A stretch of DNA of 64,000 bases from Bacteroidota bacterium. Lineage in GTDB: Bacteria; Bacteroidota; Bacteroidia; Flavobacteriales; Flavobacteriaceae. Below, in pieces: positions 49,711-58,778 of the stretch. The position numbers and the translations under genes are program-made. How positions within the stretch are numbered: the stretch's first letter is position 1; every line of letters starts with the position of its first letter. Below the pieces are notes generated by a model. It worked only from the letters and a program-made list of their open reading frames with translations. It was not told where the DNA came from and ran no database searches. The DNA is taken from assembly GCA_018267095.1 (NCBI GenBank), contig JAFDZC010000003.1:1-64000 (forward strand), in the 5' to 3' direction.

Positions 49711-50528
49711 CAGAGCACCAAAGGAGTTTTTCGGAATTCGTCTTCTTCGTTGCTTTCGATGCCCAACGCTTGATAGATATAGGCAAAAGTCGAAAGCAAT
49801 TCAGGTTTTCCGTTTACCAAAGCTACGTCGTGTTCAAAATGCGCACTCGGTTTTTTATCAGCCGTCACAATCGTCCAACCGTCTTTGAGGTGTTTGATGT
49901 TTTTGGTGCCCATGTTGATCATCGGCTCAATGGCTACCACCATGCCTTCAACAAATTGTTTTCCACGGCCGCGTTTGCCGTAATTCGGCATTTCAGGGGC
50001 TTCGTGCATCTTGCGACCTAGGCCGTGACCAACGAGTTCGCGCACTACGCCATAACCATGGGCTTCGGTGTATTTTTGAATGGCGTTGCCCACATCTTCT
50101 ACGCGGTTGCCGGCTCTGAATTCGCGGATGCCCACGTATAATGATTCTTTGGTTACTTGCAAGAGTTTGCGTGTGGCCGCATCGACCTCGCCAATTTCAA
50201 AAGTATAGGCGTGATCTCCGTAAAATTCATTTTTGAGTACCCCGCAATCCACCGATACAATATCGCCTTCTTCAATCGGGCGATTGGTCGGAAGCCCATG
50301 CACCACTTGTTCATTCACACTGGTCAGCAAAGTCGACGGACAGCCGTATAATCCTAAAAAACCAGGCACAGCTTGGTGGTCGCGAATAAATTCTTCGGCC
50401 ATTTTATCGAGTTGCAAGGTGGTGATTCCGGGTTTGATTTCACGGGCAATCATCCCGAGTGTTTTTGAAACCAGTAAAGCGCTCTCGCGCATGAGTTCGA
50501 TTTCTTCAGCGGTTTTGGGTATAATCAT
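49710..50528 (-). CDS. map: Type I methionine aminopeptidase
   Basis: Removes initiator Met from new proteins. The 272-residue protein starts MIIPKTAEEIELMRESA. The metal ligands lie in VDCGVLKNEFYGDHAYTF (two Asp region), GHGLGRKMHEAP (His), MVVAIEPM (Glu) and SAHFEHDVAL (Glu). The start at 50528 fits the promoter at 50546-50576; the frame is open to 50594. The coupled methyltransferase gene follows. Confidence 0.96.
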   Translation of the reverse strand: MIIPKTAEEIELMRESALLVSKTLGMIAREIKPGITTLQLDKMAEEFIRDHQAVPGFLGLYGCPSTLLTSVNEQVVHGLPTNRPIEEGDIVSVDCGVLKNEFYGDHAYTFEIGEVDAATRKLLQVTKESLYVGIREFRAGNRVEDVGNAIQKYTEAHGYGVVRELVGHGLGRKMHEAPEMPNYGKRGRGKQFVEGMVVAIEPMINMGTKNIKHLKDGWTIVTADKKPSAHFEHDVALVNGKPELLSTFAYIYQALGIESNEEDEFRKTPLVL

Positions 50529-50545
50529 CTCAAAAAAATATGCGG

Positions 50546-50576
50546 CAAAATTAGCAAAAAATACGCGGTAGGCAAA
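50546..50576 (-). promoter_or_regulatory. Promoter of map
   Basis: On the minus strand TTTG (50573-50576), exactly 19 bases, TAATTTTG (50546-50553), 17 bases ahead of the map ATG. This is a near-ideal Bacteroidota promoter. Confidence 0.75.
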
Positions 50577-50639
50577 CGCCATGAGATTTGTCATATTTTG
50601 GTTGTAAATTCCCGAGTAATTTTACCAAAAATTTTAGGT

Positions 50640-51911
50640 ATGAGTAAATATGTAACGGCTGCCGAGGCAGTCCAAGTAGTCAAGTCGGGCGATCGCGTTT
50701 ATTTGCATGCGGCGGCGGCGGCCCCGACCATTTTAGCCGATGCGCTAACTGAACGCGCCGCTGAATTGCGCAATGTTGAAGTTTGTCATTTGCACACCGA
50801 AGGCGAAGCGCGTTATGCCAACCCAGCATTGGCCGAGAGTTTCCACGTCAATTCATTTTTTATCGGAGCCAACGTGCGCCATACACTCAAAGCCGGCAAC
50901 GGATCATATACGCCGGTTTTCTTGAGCGAACTTCCGCATTTGTTTCGCAAAAATGTCTTGCCTATTGATGTAGCTTTTATTCACGTTTCACCGCCCGACC
51001 AGCATGGCTATTGTTCTTTGGGTGTTTCGGTCGAGGCCACCGTGGCGGCTATTGAAAACGCCAAAACCGTTGTGGCACAAGTCAATCCGCGTATGCCCCG
51101 AACCTTTGGCGACGGTATTTTGCACGTTTCTGAAATTGATTACCTCGTTGAAGTTGACCAACCTATTTTCAGTCATTCGGTAGAACCTTTCACGGCCGAA
51201 GAAGAAAAAATCGGCGCTTTTGTTGCCTCTTTAATTGACGATAAAAGCACCTTGCAAATGGGCATCGGCTCGATTCCGAATGCGGCGCTCAGCAAACTCA
51301 CGAATCACAAAGATTTGGGTCTGCACACCGAAATGTTCTCTGACGGCGTCATCGATCTTATCGAAAGCGATGTGATTAACTGCAACTACAAAGGCACGTT
51401 GCGCGGCCGCGTATTGGCCACTTTCTTGGTCGGTTCGCAGCGCTTGTATGATTTTGTCGACAACAATCCGTTCATCGAACTCAAAGAATCTTCGATGGTC
51501 AACGACACCGCGCGCATTCGTAAAAACCCCAAAATGGTCGCCATCAATTCGGCCATTGAAGTCGACGTGACCGGACAGGTTTGTGCCGATTCCATCGGAG
51601 CGCGCATGTATTCAGGCGTGGGTGGTCAAATGGATTTCATCCGCGGTGCATCGCTCAGCGAAGGCGGAAAAGCCATCATTGCCTTGCCGTCGATTACCAA
51701 AAAAGGAGAGAGTCGCATTGTTCCGTTTCTCAAACAAGGTGCGGGTGTGGTCACGACGCGTTCGCATGTGCACCACATCATTACCGAAAACGGCATCGCT
51801 GATCTCTACGGAAAAACGCTCAAACAACGCGTGGCCGAAATGGTCAAAATTGCGCATCCGAATCATCAAGAAGCCATTGAGCGCGGTTATTACGAACTGC
51901 TCGGTTGCTAG
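50640..51911 (+). CDS. Acetyl-CoA hydrolase/transferase family CoA-transferase
   Basis: A class I CoA-transferase of 423 residues, exchanging CoA between acyl-CoA and carboxylates such as acetate, butyrate or 4-hydroxybutyrate. The catalytic Glu is E231 in GLHTEMFSDGVIDL. MGIGSIPNAAL is the CoA glycine loop, and the C-terminal GRVLATFLVGSQRLYDFVD and GGQMDFIRGASLSEGGKAI are family blocks. The start MSKYVTAAEAV (50640) is used; an in-frame TTG at 50598 is less likely. Substrate is not determined. A repeat copy follows. Confidence 0.92.
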   Translation: MSKYVTAAEAVQVVKSGDRVYLHAAAAAPTILADALTERAAELRNVEVCHLHTEGEARYANPALAESFHVNSFFIGANVRHTLKAGNGSYTPVFLSELPHLFRKNVLPIDVAFIHVSPPDQHGYCSLGVSVEATVAAIENAKTVVAQVNPRMPRTFGDGILHVSEIDYLVEVDQPIFSHSVEPFTAEEEKIGAFVASLIDDKSTLQMGIGSIPNAALSKLTNHKDLGLHTEMFSDGVIDLIESDVINCNYKGTLRGRVLATFLVGSQRLYDFVDNNPFIELKESSMVNDTARIRKNPKMVAINSAIEVDVTGQVCADSIGARMYSGVGGQMDFIRGASLSEGGKAIIALPSITKKGESRIVPFLKQGAGVVTTRSHVHHIITENGIADLYGKTLKQRVAEMVKIAHPNHQEAIERGYYELLGC

Positions 51912-51919
51912 TTTCTTTT

Positions 51920-52020
51920 GAAGAAGCGAAACCCTATTTTTCATCGGAATCACCCGTCCCGCTGTGCGCTGTGTCGCCCGCTATCGCGTGCGGACGCCGC
52001 TGCCATCGGGGCTAGCGAGA
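51920..52020 (+). repeat. Flavobacterial intergenic repeat, copy 4 (sense, after the CoA-transferase gene)
   Basis: The 3' block CGCTGCCATCGGGGCTAG matches copies 2 and 3. The inner arms are GTCCCGC (51956-51962) and GTGCGGAC (51988-51995), partly complementary, with TGTCGCCCGC between. The 5' block is more divergent than in the other copies. It begins just after the stop codon of the CoA-transferase gene and precedes the convergent tolC-like gene. Confidence 0.65.
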
Positions 52021-52033
52021 AGCTTTGCAACTT

Positions 52034-53422
52034 CTAGATTTTATCAGGCTGAGCCATGATTTTAAACAACTCGGCTTGAGCGGCAAAATAGCGGTTCTCA
52101 AGCGCAATGGCTTGTAGGCGCGCGCTGACCAAATTGTTCTCTCGCGTGTTGAGCAAAAACACCGAACTTTCGCCAAAGCCAAACAATCGCTCTTCAGATT
52201 GCAACATGATTTGGTTGTCGCGCACGAGCTCAGAAGTCAGTTTTCGCTGAATTTCCAAAGAACTGATTTCGGTTTGTTGTGCCTTGATTTTGTTGGTCAA
52301 GCGCAGTCGTTCTAAATCGAGTTCATTTTGCGCATCTTGCAGTTTAATTTTGGCCAACTTGAGGCTGCCGCGTTCTTTGCGCAAAAAAATCGGAAACGAA
52401 AAATCAACGCCAATTTTGTAGTTGTTCATTTCGGTATTGTTCCAATAATTGGGCTCAGACAAATAATGGTATCCGATATTCGCTTTGGGTAATAAACTGT
52501 TGGCTTTGAGTTTTCGGTCTACATCTAACAGTCCGAGTTTGCTTTGCAGCGCATTGATTTTCGGGTGATTCTCCAGTGAAGTTCCCGCAACCAACAGTTC
52601 ATTCGTATGCAAGGTTTCGGCAATGGTTTGGCTCAAATTTTCTTCAGGCAAAACATCATCTTGCAACTCCATGGGCACATTGTTCTCGAACCACAAAAAG
52701 GTGGAGAGTTCTAATTTTGCCTTGGTTTGTTTGAGTTCGGCATCGGTCAGACTCAGTTGTCGGTTGCGCACCACAATGCCCGCTTCAATACTGTCAATGG
52801 CCGGTTTGTCGCCGTTTTGAATCAGGCTCCGAATTCCGGAAAATCGCACTTGCGCATTTTGGAGGTAATTCGCATACAAGGCAACTTCGTCATGGGTTCG
52901 TTTCCAGTTAAAATAGGCTAAAGCAGCTTCGTGCAATACGGTAATGGCCTCGAGTTTTTGCTCGGCTTTGCTCAGATTGATTTGGATTTTGGCTTTGCGC
53001 AAATCGGCCATGCGCTGGTTGATCCACAAACCTTGCCCGATCGGAACCGTTACACCCAAGGAAGTCAAACCCTGATTGGGTAAAGTATTTTCGGGGTTTA
53101 CATACATGCCTTCGCTGTTGTCAAATCCGGCTTTGACCTCAATGCCATACCACGTCGGAATTTTAAAACTGCTGTTCAAAAGCGAATAATATTCTTTTCC
53201 GGCAAATTGCTTTTTGTTGAAATCCACCTCGATTTTCGGATCAAAAGCTCCGCGTGCCAACAACAATTGGGCTTGGGCATCGCTCAAATTTAAATCGGCA
53301 CTTTTTACCCGCGGATGAAATTTTTTCACATAGCCCAAATATTCGTCAAAGCTCAGTTGCTTCGGATTCGGCAACTGGCTCCACATGGGCCAAGCGAGTA
53401 ATAGAAAAAGTATTTTTTTCAT
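52034..53422 (-). CDS. TolC family outer-membrane efflux protein
   Basis: The 462-residue protein has a signal peptide (KKILFLLLAWPMWSQ) and the two repeated coiled-coil halves of the TolC/OEP fold (LNLSDAQAQLLLARGAFDPKI, AALAYFNWKRTHDEVALYAN and LTNKIKAQQTEISSLEIQR). It forms the outer-membrane and periplasmic tunnel of a tripartite export system. It is the last gene of the TetR-ABC-HlyD-TolC operon, 14 bases after the HlyD gene. Confidence 0.92.
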   Translation of the reverse strand: MKKILFLLLAWPMWSQLPNPKQLSFDEYLGYVKKFHPRVKSADLNLSDAQAQLLLARGAFDPKIEVDFNKKQFAGKEYYSLLNSSFKIPTWYGIEVKAGFDNSEGMYVNPENTLPNQGLTSLGVTVPIGQGLWINQRMADLRKAKIQINLSKAEQKLEAITVLHEAALAYFNWKRTHDEVALYANYLQNAQVRFSGIRSLIQNGDKPAIDSIEAGIVVRNRQLSLTDAELKQTKAKLELSTFLWFENNVPMELQDDVLPEENLSQTIAETLHTNELLVAGTSLENHPKINALQSKLGLLDVDRKLKANSLLPKANIGYHYLSEPNYWNNTEMNNYKIGVDFSFPIFLRKERGSLKLAKIKLQDAQNELDLERLRLTNKIKAQQTEISSLEIQRKLTSELVRDNQIMLQSEERLFGFGESSVFLLNTRENNLVSARLQAIALENRYFAAQAELFKIMAQPDKI

Positions 53423-53436
53423 GTTTTTAGAGCGAT

Positions 53437-54786
53437 TTATTTTTTAGCCTCTGTTTTTGAAGCGCCTTTGGGCTGATAATAATTCGGCGGGAAACCGTTG
53501 AGTGTTCGCCAGATTTCAAACCAAACCGGAACATTGTCGAGCAACGCCAACATCTGCACACCCGAACCAATACTGATTTGTTTGGGCCAAGCTTGATCGG
53601 TTTTGTCCGGAGCTACGAGAATTCTGAATTTTCCGTTCGGACTGATGAATTTGTCCACAGCCACAATCTGTCCGCCAAAGGTTCCGTACGACATATTGGG
53701 CCAGCCTGAAAACACAATGGTCGGCCAACCGTCAAACCAAACGCGGACTTTTTCGCCTTTGTGAATCAGTGGCAAATCGGTGGGGCTGACATAGGTTTCA
53801 ACCGCAATGTCATAATGAGCCGGGGTGATGCTCACGAGTTCGGTTCCTTCTTTAATCGTTTCGCCAAGTCCCGATTTGAGCGCGCGATTTACATAACCAT
53901 TTTGCGGTGCGGTAATGTAGTACAAACCATTTCTGATTTTGTAATTGGTGTATTGATTTTTGAGTTTGTTGACTTGTGCCTCGGTATCGTATTGACTGCT
54001 CAGCGCGGTATATTGGTCGCTGCGGGCTTTAGAGGCTTTTTCGTTGTATTCGGCGCCAATGCGGTTGACTTCAACGCGCGCATTGATGAGTTCATTTTTA
54101 CTGGCCAAAAGTTTGTTTTCTTGGGTGATGATTTTGGCCTCGACTTCCTGTAATTTCAGTCGTTTTTCTTCAACATCCGTGAGTGGTTTTAAGCCTTCTT
54201 TATTCAGCGTGACGGAACGGTTGAATTGCGTGTTGGCAATTTTGAGTTGGGTTTTCACGGCTTCTAAATCCATGCTGTCGCTTTTGACTTTGAGCCAACT
54301 TTGTCGGATTTTGTTTTGCGCCTGTTGTTCTTTGAGTCGGCGTTCTGATTCAATGGCGGCAATTTGTACATCAAGTGTTTTCACTTTTCCGCCATACGAA
54401 ACCGCTGCGTTTGATTTGGCTTCGAGTTGGCTTTTGGTGTTGTCCACCAAATTCGGATCAAAATAATCTTCTTTGATCTCGCTGATGAACAAAATCGTGT
54501 CGCCTTTTTTAACGTAATCGCCTTCTTGAACATACCATTTTTCAATGCGCCCGGCAATGGCATTGTGCACGGTTTGCGGTCTTTGATCGGGTTTGAGCGT
54601 AGTCACCGAACCAGAACCCGAAATGTTTTGGGTCCAAGGCAAGAACAAAATGACCAAGCCCAGTGCCGAAACCCAAAGAATGATTCGGTTGAGAATTTTG
54701 TAATGCGGTCGGTTGCTGAGGTTTTTGACCGTGCTGAACTGATCGATGTTCTCAGTAATCGGATTGTTTTTAGATAAGTTGAGCAT
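53437..54786 (-). CDS. HlyD family membrane fusion protein
   Basis: The 449 residues contain an N-terminal membrane helix (about 32-52, LNRIILWVSALGLVILFLPW), a lipoyl domain (GRIEKWYVQEGDYVKKGDTI), a long coiled-coil hairpin (about 115-280), the second lipoyl half (ITAPQNGYVNRALKSGLGET), and beta domains with VWFDGWPTIVFSGWPN. It links the inner-membrane ABC protein to TolC. It has 5 bases to the ABC gene. Like other type I secretion partners it may export a peptide or small molecule, but no substrate gene is nearby. Confidence 0.92.
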   Translation of the reverse strand: MLNLSKNNPITENIDQFSTVKNLSNRPHYKILNRIILWVSALGLVILFLPWTQNISGSGSVTTLKPDQRPQTVHNAIAGRIEKWYVQEGDYVKKGDTILFISEIKEDYFDPNLVDNTKSQLEAKSNAAVSYGGKVKTLDVQIAAIESERRLKEQQAQNKIRQSWLKVKSDSMDLEAVKTQLKIANTQFNRSVTLNKEGLKPLTDVEEKRLKLQEVEAKIITQENKLLASKNELINARVEVNRIGAEYNEKASKARSDQYTALSSQYDTEAQVNKLKNQYTNYKIRNGLYYITAPQNGYVNRALKSGLGETIKEGTELVSITPAHYDIAVETYVSPTDLPLIHKGEKVRVWFDGWPTIVFSGWPNMSYGTFGGQIVAVDKFISPNGKFRILVAPDKTDQAWPKQISIGSGVQMLALLDNVPVWFEIWRTLNGFPPNYYQPKGASKTEAKK

Positions 54787-54791
54787 GGTAA

Positions 54792-56456
54792 TTATTTTAT
54801 AGTGTCGTGTGTTATTTTGCCTTCAGATAAATGAATGACGCGCTGGCATTTTTGTTTCCAACGAGGGTTTTTCGAGGTCACAATCAACGTCCAAGGATTT
54901 TCGGGTTTGGTGAGAAAATCAATGATTTTATCGGCGGATGTATCGTCCATTTTGTCAACCGGATCTTCATAAAAAAGAATCTTCGGATGATTGACAATGC
55001 TGCGTGCCAAGAGAATTTTTTGCGCATTTGAAGACGAGAGTTGTCTGCCTTCAGGGTGAATGAAAGTATCCAGACCGTCCGGCAGAGATTTGATGAATTT
55101 GCCCAAATCAACTTGATCAATCGCCCATTTGATTTCCTCGTGAGTTACATGAGGATTATTGAAGGTGATGTTTTCCAGAATCGTTCCTTCAAAAGGTGTT
55201 TCGTGGTTCATAATCGTGCCAATATGCAGGCGATATTGATTGATGTCCACTTTTCGATAGGTGTCGTCATTGATCGAAAATGAACCTGAAGTCGGCTGCA
55301 TCAGTCCTGATAAAATTCGGATGAGTGTTGATTTGCCCGATCCGTTGGTTCCGTCTAAATAGATTTTCTCACCCGGATTGATTTTTAAATCGATGCCTGA
55401 CAAAACGGGATCCGTATTTCCGGGGAATTTGTAACTCAAATTATCCGTTTCAAGCATGATGTTCGTATAGCAATAATCGGCGGGTTTGATGTCTCCTTGT
55501 TCGGTATCTAAATCGACAATTTGTCCGATTTTCTCAACTGAAGTCAATACATCGTAAAAAGTTTCAAGTCCCAAAATGACTTTTTCAACCGAATTGATCA
55601 CGAGTAATATGATGATTTCAGCCGCGACAAATTGCCCGATATTCATTTCTTGACTGATGACCAAATAACCGCCAATAAGCAGTAGGCAAGCTGTGATGAA
55701 TACTTTGAAAGCGATGAGTTGAATGTACTGACGCTGAATAATACCAAAGTGTTTTTCGCGATAGCCCAAGTATTCTTCGACCAAAAGATTGTTTTTTTCA
55801 AGGGCGAATTCAAAGTTATCCCGACGTCTGAAACTCATGTTGTTGCGCGCAATTTCTTGCAACCAGCTCACGACTTTGTACTTGAATTTGGATTCTTTTA
55901 AACTGGTGTTGAGTCCGGAATGATACGAAAATTTAAAAATCGAATACAAAAGCAACATCAGAAACAATCCGAAAACAATAAAGAACGGATGATACAGCGA
56001 AAGCAACACGATGCCAAAAGCAATCTGAAGCAAGGCTGACGAGAAATCTATCAGAAGTTTGGAAGTTCCTTTTTGAATGGTCAAGGTGTCAAAAAAACGA
56101 TTGGCCAATTCCGGCGGATATTGATTGTAGAGCGCTTCAAACTTGATTTTCGGCAATCGATAACTAAATTCAAATGATGAACGCACGAATATTTTTTGCT
56201 GCAGATTCTCGGTAATGCGCAATTGCATCACCGATAGAATTCCGCCCAATGCAACACCAATTACAACAATAATGACCAGCAAAATCCATGAGGCGCTGAC
56301 CCGCCCAGATTGTATCAAGTTGATGATGGCTTGGATGCCCAATGGAAGCGATAAACTAATTAATCCGGCAAAAATCGCGTAAAAGACAATTTGAATAATG
56401 TCTTTTTTATCGAGTTTAAGCAAATGCGTTAGACGCTGTAATGGCGTATATTTCAT
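54792..56456 (-). CDS. ABC exporter half-transporter with degenerate ATPase motifs
   Basis: The 554-residue protein has a six-helix ABC exporter membrane domain (about 20-300) and a C-terminal ATPase domain. Walker A is intact (GTNGSGKST, 369-377). The other motifs depart from consensus: the Q-loop position is N417 (GTIMNHE), the signature is LSSSN (473-477) instead of LSGGQ, Walker B ends in E497 with Asp498 where the catalytic Glu is expected (YEDP), and the H-loop His is S528 (VTSKN). There is no peptidase domain. No second, canonical ABC subunit is encoded in the operon. Confidence 0.9.
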   Translation of the reverse strand: MKYTPLQRLTHLLKLDKKDIIQIVFYAIFAGLISLSLPLGIQAIINLIQSGRVSASWILLVIIVVIGVALGGILSVMQLRITENLQQKIFVRSSFEFSYRLPKIKFEALYNQYPPELANRFFDTLTIQKGTSKLLIDFSSALLQIAFGIVLLSLYHPFFIVFGLFLMLLLYSIFKFSYHSGLNTSLKESKFKYKVVSWLQEIARNNMSFRRRDNFEFALEKNNLLVEEYLGYREKHFGIIQRQYIQLIAFKVFITACLLLIGGYLVISQEMNIGQFVAAEIIILLVINSVEKVILGLETFYDVLTSVEKIGQIVDLDTEQGDIKPADYCYTNIMLETDNLSYKFPGNTDPVLSGIDLKINPGEKIYLDGTNGSGKSTLIRILSGLMQPTSGSFSINDDTYRKVDINQYRLHIGTIMNHETPFEGTILENITFNNPHVTHEEIKWAIDQVDLGKFIKSLPDGLDTFIHPEGRQLSSSNAQKILLARSIVNHPKILFYEDPVDKMDDTSADKIIDFLTKPENPWTLIVTSKNPRWKQKCQRVIHLSEGKITHDTIK

Positions 56457-56458
56457 AA

Positions 56459-57127
56459 TTATCTAAGGATTTGTTCGACTAAGTTTTTGTAAAAACCAGC
56501 TGGTGATTGGGTTTCGTTGCAATCGGTGATGGTTTTAAGGTGATCTTTCAAAAAGTGCTGATGCAATGCTCCTTCAACAATTGATGATGCCAAACTTCTC
56601 GCAAAAGGATAGTTGGGTTTGACTTCGGTAATCATTTGCACCAAGCGGGTCACTACTTTTTTGTAGACCAAAAAGAAACCTTCGCGATTTTCTTGATCGA
56701 CTTCTTTGGTCAAAAAGGTTTTGCTGAATTCTAAAACGACGATGTTGTTCAAAATGGCTTCGTTGATGTGCAGCGTTGAAGTATCATCTTCAATTTTTTC
56801 AGTGACAATTTCAATGGCTTTAAGCAAACGAGTTTTGCCGTCAACAATGTTGTTGGTTTCTAAAACGAGCCGATATTCCATCCAGCCCCAATACCACGAA
56901 GTTAAGTAGAGCAGCAGTTTGTGTTTGTTTTCAAAGTATCGGTATAAAGAGCTTTCATTCGATCCGATGCGCTCACCGAGTTTTTTAAAAGTAAATGCTT
57001 CAAATCCAATTTCGTCAATCAGCAAAATGCTGTGCTGAATGATTTTTCGCCCAAGTTCAGATGTCTCAGGGTTTTTGACATATAACTTTGGATGAACCGA
57101 AATCAACACTTGTGGTAAGTATTCCAT
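56459..57127 (-). CDS. TetR/AcrR family transcriptional regulator
   Basis: The 222-residue protein has an N-terminal helix-turn-helix at about 27-70 (LIDEIGFEAFTFKKLGERIG and NESSLYRYFENKHKLL) and an all-helical ligand domain. It is the first gene of the export operon, 2 bases before the ABC gene, so it probably controls its own operon. An imperfect dyad overlaps the -7 box upstream. The ligand is unknown. Confidence 0.9.
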   Translation of the reverse strand: MEYLPQVLISVHPKLYVKNPETSELGRKIIQHSILLIDEIGFEAFTFKKLGERIGSNESSLYRYFENKHKLLLYLTSWYWGWMEYRLVLETNNIVDGKTRLLKAIEIVTEKIEDDTSTLHINEAILNNIVVLEFSKTFLTKEVDQENREGFFLVYKKVVTRLVQMITEVKPNYPFARSLASSIVEGALHQHFLKDHLKTITDCNETQSPAGFYKNLVEQILR

Positions 57128-57136
57128 AATTTATTT

Positions 57137-57172
57137 GAAATAATTTACCGCAAAATTAATAGTAATACTTTC
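57137..57172 (-). promoter_or_regulatory. Candidate TetR operator and -7 box of the export operon
   Basis: GAAATAATTTAC (57137-57148) and GTAATACTTTC (57162-57172) form an imperfect inverted repeat (GAAA..TTAC / GTAA..TTTC) around the -7 box TAATTTTG (57151-57158, minus strand). Such a placement would allow autorepression. Confidence 0.4.
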
Positions 57173-57200
57173 ATTTTTGAAAATTTAACTTTTAATTATA

Positions 57201-57229
57201 AAAAAAGAGGCCTATTGATAGACCTCTTT
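57201..57229 (-). terminator. Terminator after gpmI
   Basis: AAAGAGG-C-CTA and TAG-A-CCTCTTT pair with one mismatch around TTGA. The minus-strand T-run ends the gpmI transcript. Confidence 0.8.
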
Positions 57230-57254
57230 GTGATTTTTTGAGTGAATTTATGGT

Positions 57255-58772
57255 TTAAACCAAAGATGATTGTGTCATCGCTTTGGGTTTTTCGATGCCC
57301 ATCAAATGCAAGATAGTAGGAGCAATATCGCCCAAAATACCATTTTTAACAGCTTTGATTTCGGGGTCAACTACAATAATCGGCACCGGATTGGTGGTGT
57401 GTGCCGTGTTCGGACTACCGTCAGGATTGATCATAGTTTCGCAGTTTCCGTGGTCGGCAATCACAATGGTGGCGTAGTTGTTTTCAAGAGCGGCAGTAAT
57501 TACTTTTTGCACACAGGCATCTACGGCTTCGCAAGCTTTGATGGCGGCTTGCATCACACCGGTATGCCCGACCATATCGCCATTGGCAAAGTTCAAGCAC
57601 ACAAAATCAACCTCGCCTTTTTGTAATTCAGGCACCAAAGCATCGGCCAGTTCATAGGCGCTCATTTCGGGTTTTAAATCGTAAGTGGCTACTTTGGGTG
57701 AATTTTTCAAGATGCGGGTTTCACCTTCAAACGGCAATTCGCGGCCGCCCGAAAAGAAAAAAGTCACATGCGGATATTTCTCGGTCTCGGCAATGCGAAT
57801 TTGTTTTTTGCCAGCTTTTTCCAAGACTTCGCCCAAGGTTTCGGTGATGTTGTCTTTGTCATAAATTACATGAACATTCCGGTAGGTTTCATCGTAATTG
57901 GTCATGGTCACATAATACAAATTGAGCTTGTGCATGTTGAGCTCGTGCATATCGGTTTGCGATAAAACTTCGGTGAGTTCACGGCCTCGGTCGGTGCGGA
58001 AGTTAAAGAAAATCACCACATCGTTTTCTTCAATCACTGCGGTTGGATTTCCGGATGCATCGGTGAGAACCAAGGGTTTGATGAATTCATCGGTGACACC
58101 TTGCGCATAGCTTTCTTGAATACTGCCGATGAGGTTTTGGGTTTTCTCGCCTTGCGCATTGACCACTAAATCATAAGCAAGTTTCACGCGTTCCCAACGT
58201 TTGTCACGGTCCATGGCATAATAGCGACCAATGACCGAAGCGATTTTGGCGTGCGATTTTTGGGTGTACGCTTGCAGTTCGGCCAAATCTTTTTCGGCTG
58301 ATTTCGGATCAACATCACGACCATCGGTAAAAGCGTGTACATAAACTTGCGTTAAACCATAATCTGAAGCTGCATCGAGCAAGCCAAACAAATGCGACAT
58401 ATGTGAATGCACGCCACCGTTAGAAACCAAGCCCAAAAAGTGCATTTTTTTGTTTTGCGTCTTAGCATAATCAAAAGCATCCTTGAGTGGTTGTTCTTGA
58501 CTCAGGGTTTTGTTTTGAACGGCCAAATTGATTTTGGCTAAGTCTTGATAAACAATGCGTCCGGCGCCGAGGTTCATGTGGCCGACTTCGGAATTGCCCA
58601 TTTGTCCTTCGGGTAGACCGACATTCAGACCATCGGTGCGCAATTGGGCGTTGGGATATTTAGGATACAGGCTGTTGATGAACGGAACCTGAGCTTGATC
58701 AATAGCTGAGACTTTCGGGTCGGGCGATTTTCCCCAACCATCAAGGATCATTAAGATAACTTTTTTATTCAT
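57255..58772 (-). CDS. gpmI: 2,3-bisphosphoglycerate-independent phosphoglycerate mutase
   Basis: Interconverts 3- and 2-phosphoglycerate in glycolysis. The 505-residue alkaline-phosphatase-fold enzyme has LMILDGWGKSP (metal ligand D11) and the phosphoserine nucleophile S61 in GQMGNSEVGHMNLGAG. HAFTDGRDVDPKSA, CLNFANGDMVGHTG and VIADHGNCETM supply the other metal ligands. Length is normal. A repeat copy ends about 10 bases before the ATG, so no separate promoter is seen. Confidence 0.96.
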   Translation of the reverse strand: MNKKVILMILDGWGKSPDPKVSAIDQAQVPFINSLYPKYPNAQLRTDGLNVGLPEGQMGNSEVGHMNLGAGRIVYQDLAKINLAVQNKTLSQEQPLKDAFDYAKTQNKKMHFLGLVSNGGVHSHMSHLFGLLDAASDYGLTQVYVHAFTDGRDVDPKSAEKDLAELQAYTQKSHAKIASVIGRYYAMDRDKRWERVKLAYDLVVNAQGEKTQNLIGSIQESYAQGVTDEFIKPLVLTDASGNPTAVIEENDVVIFFNFRTDRGRELTEVLSQTDMHELNMHKLNLYYVTMTNYDETYRNVHVIYDKDNITETLGEVLEKAGKKQIRIAETEKYPHVTFFFSGGRELPFEGETRILKNSPKVATYDLKPEMSAYELADALVPELQKGEVDFVCLNFANGDMVGHTGVMQAAIKACEAVDACVQKVITAALENNYATIVIADHGNCETMINPDGSPNTAHTTNPVPIIVVDPEIKAVKNGILGDIAPTILHLMGIEKPKAMTQSSLV

Positions 58773-58778
58773 GGAGTT

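Noticed and set aside
51581-51953. Several overlapping Arg/Ser-rich frames within and after the CoA-transferase gene
   Set aside because: They are other-frame shadows of a GC-richer coding region and repeat copy 4.
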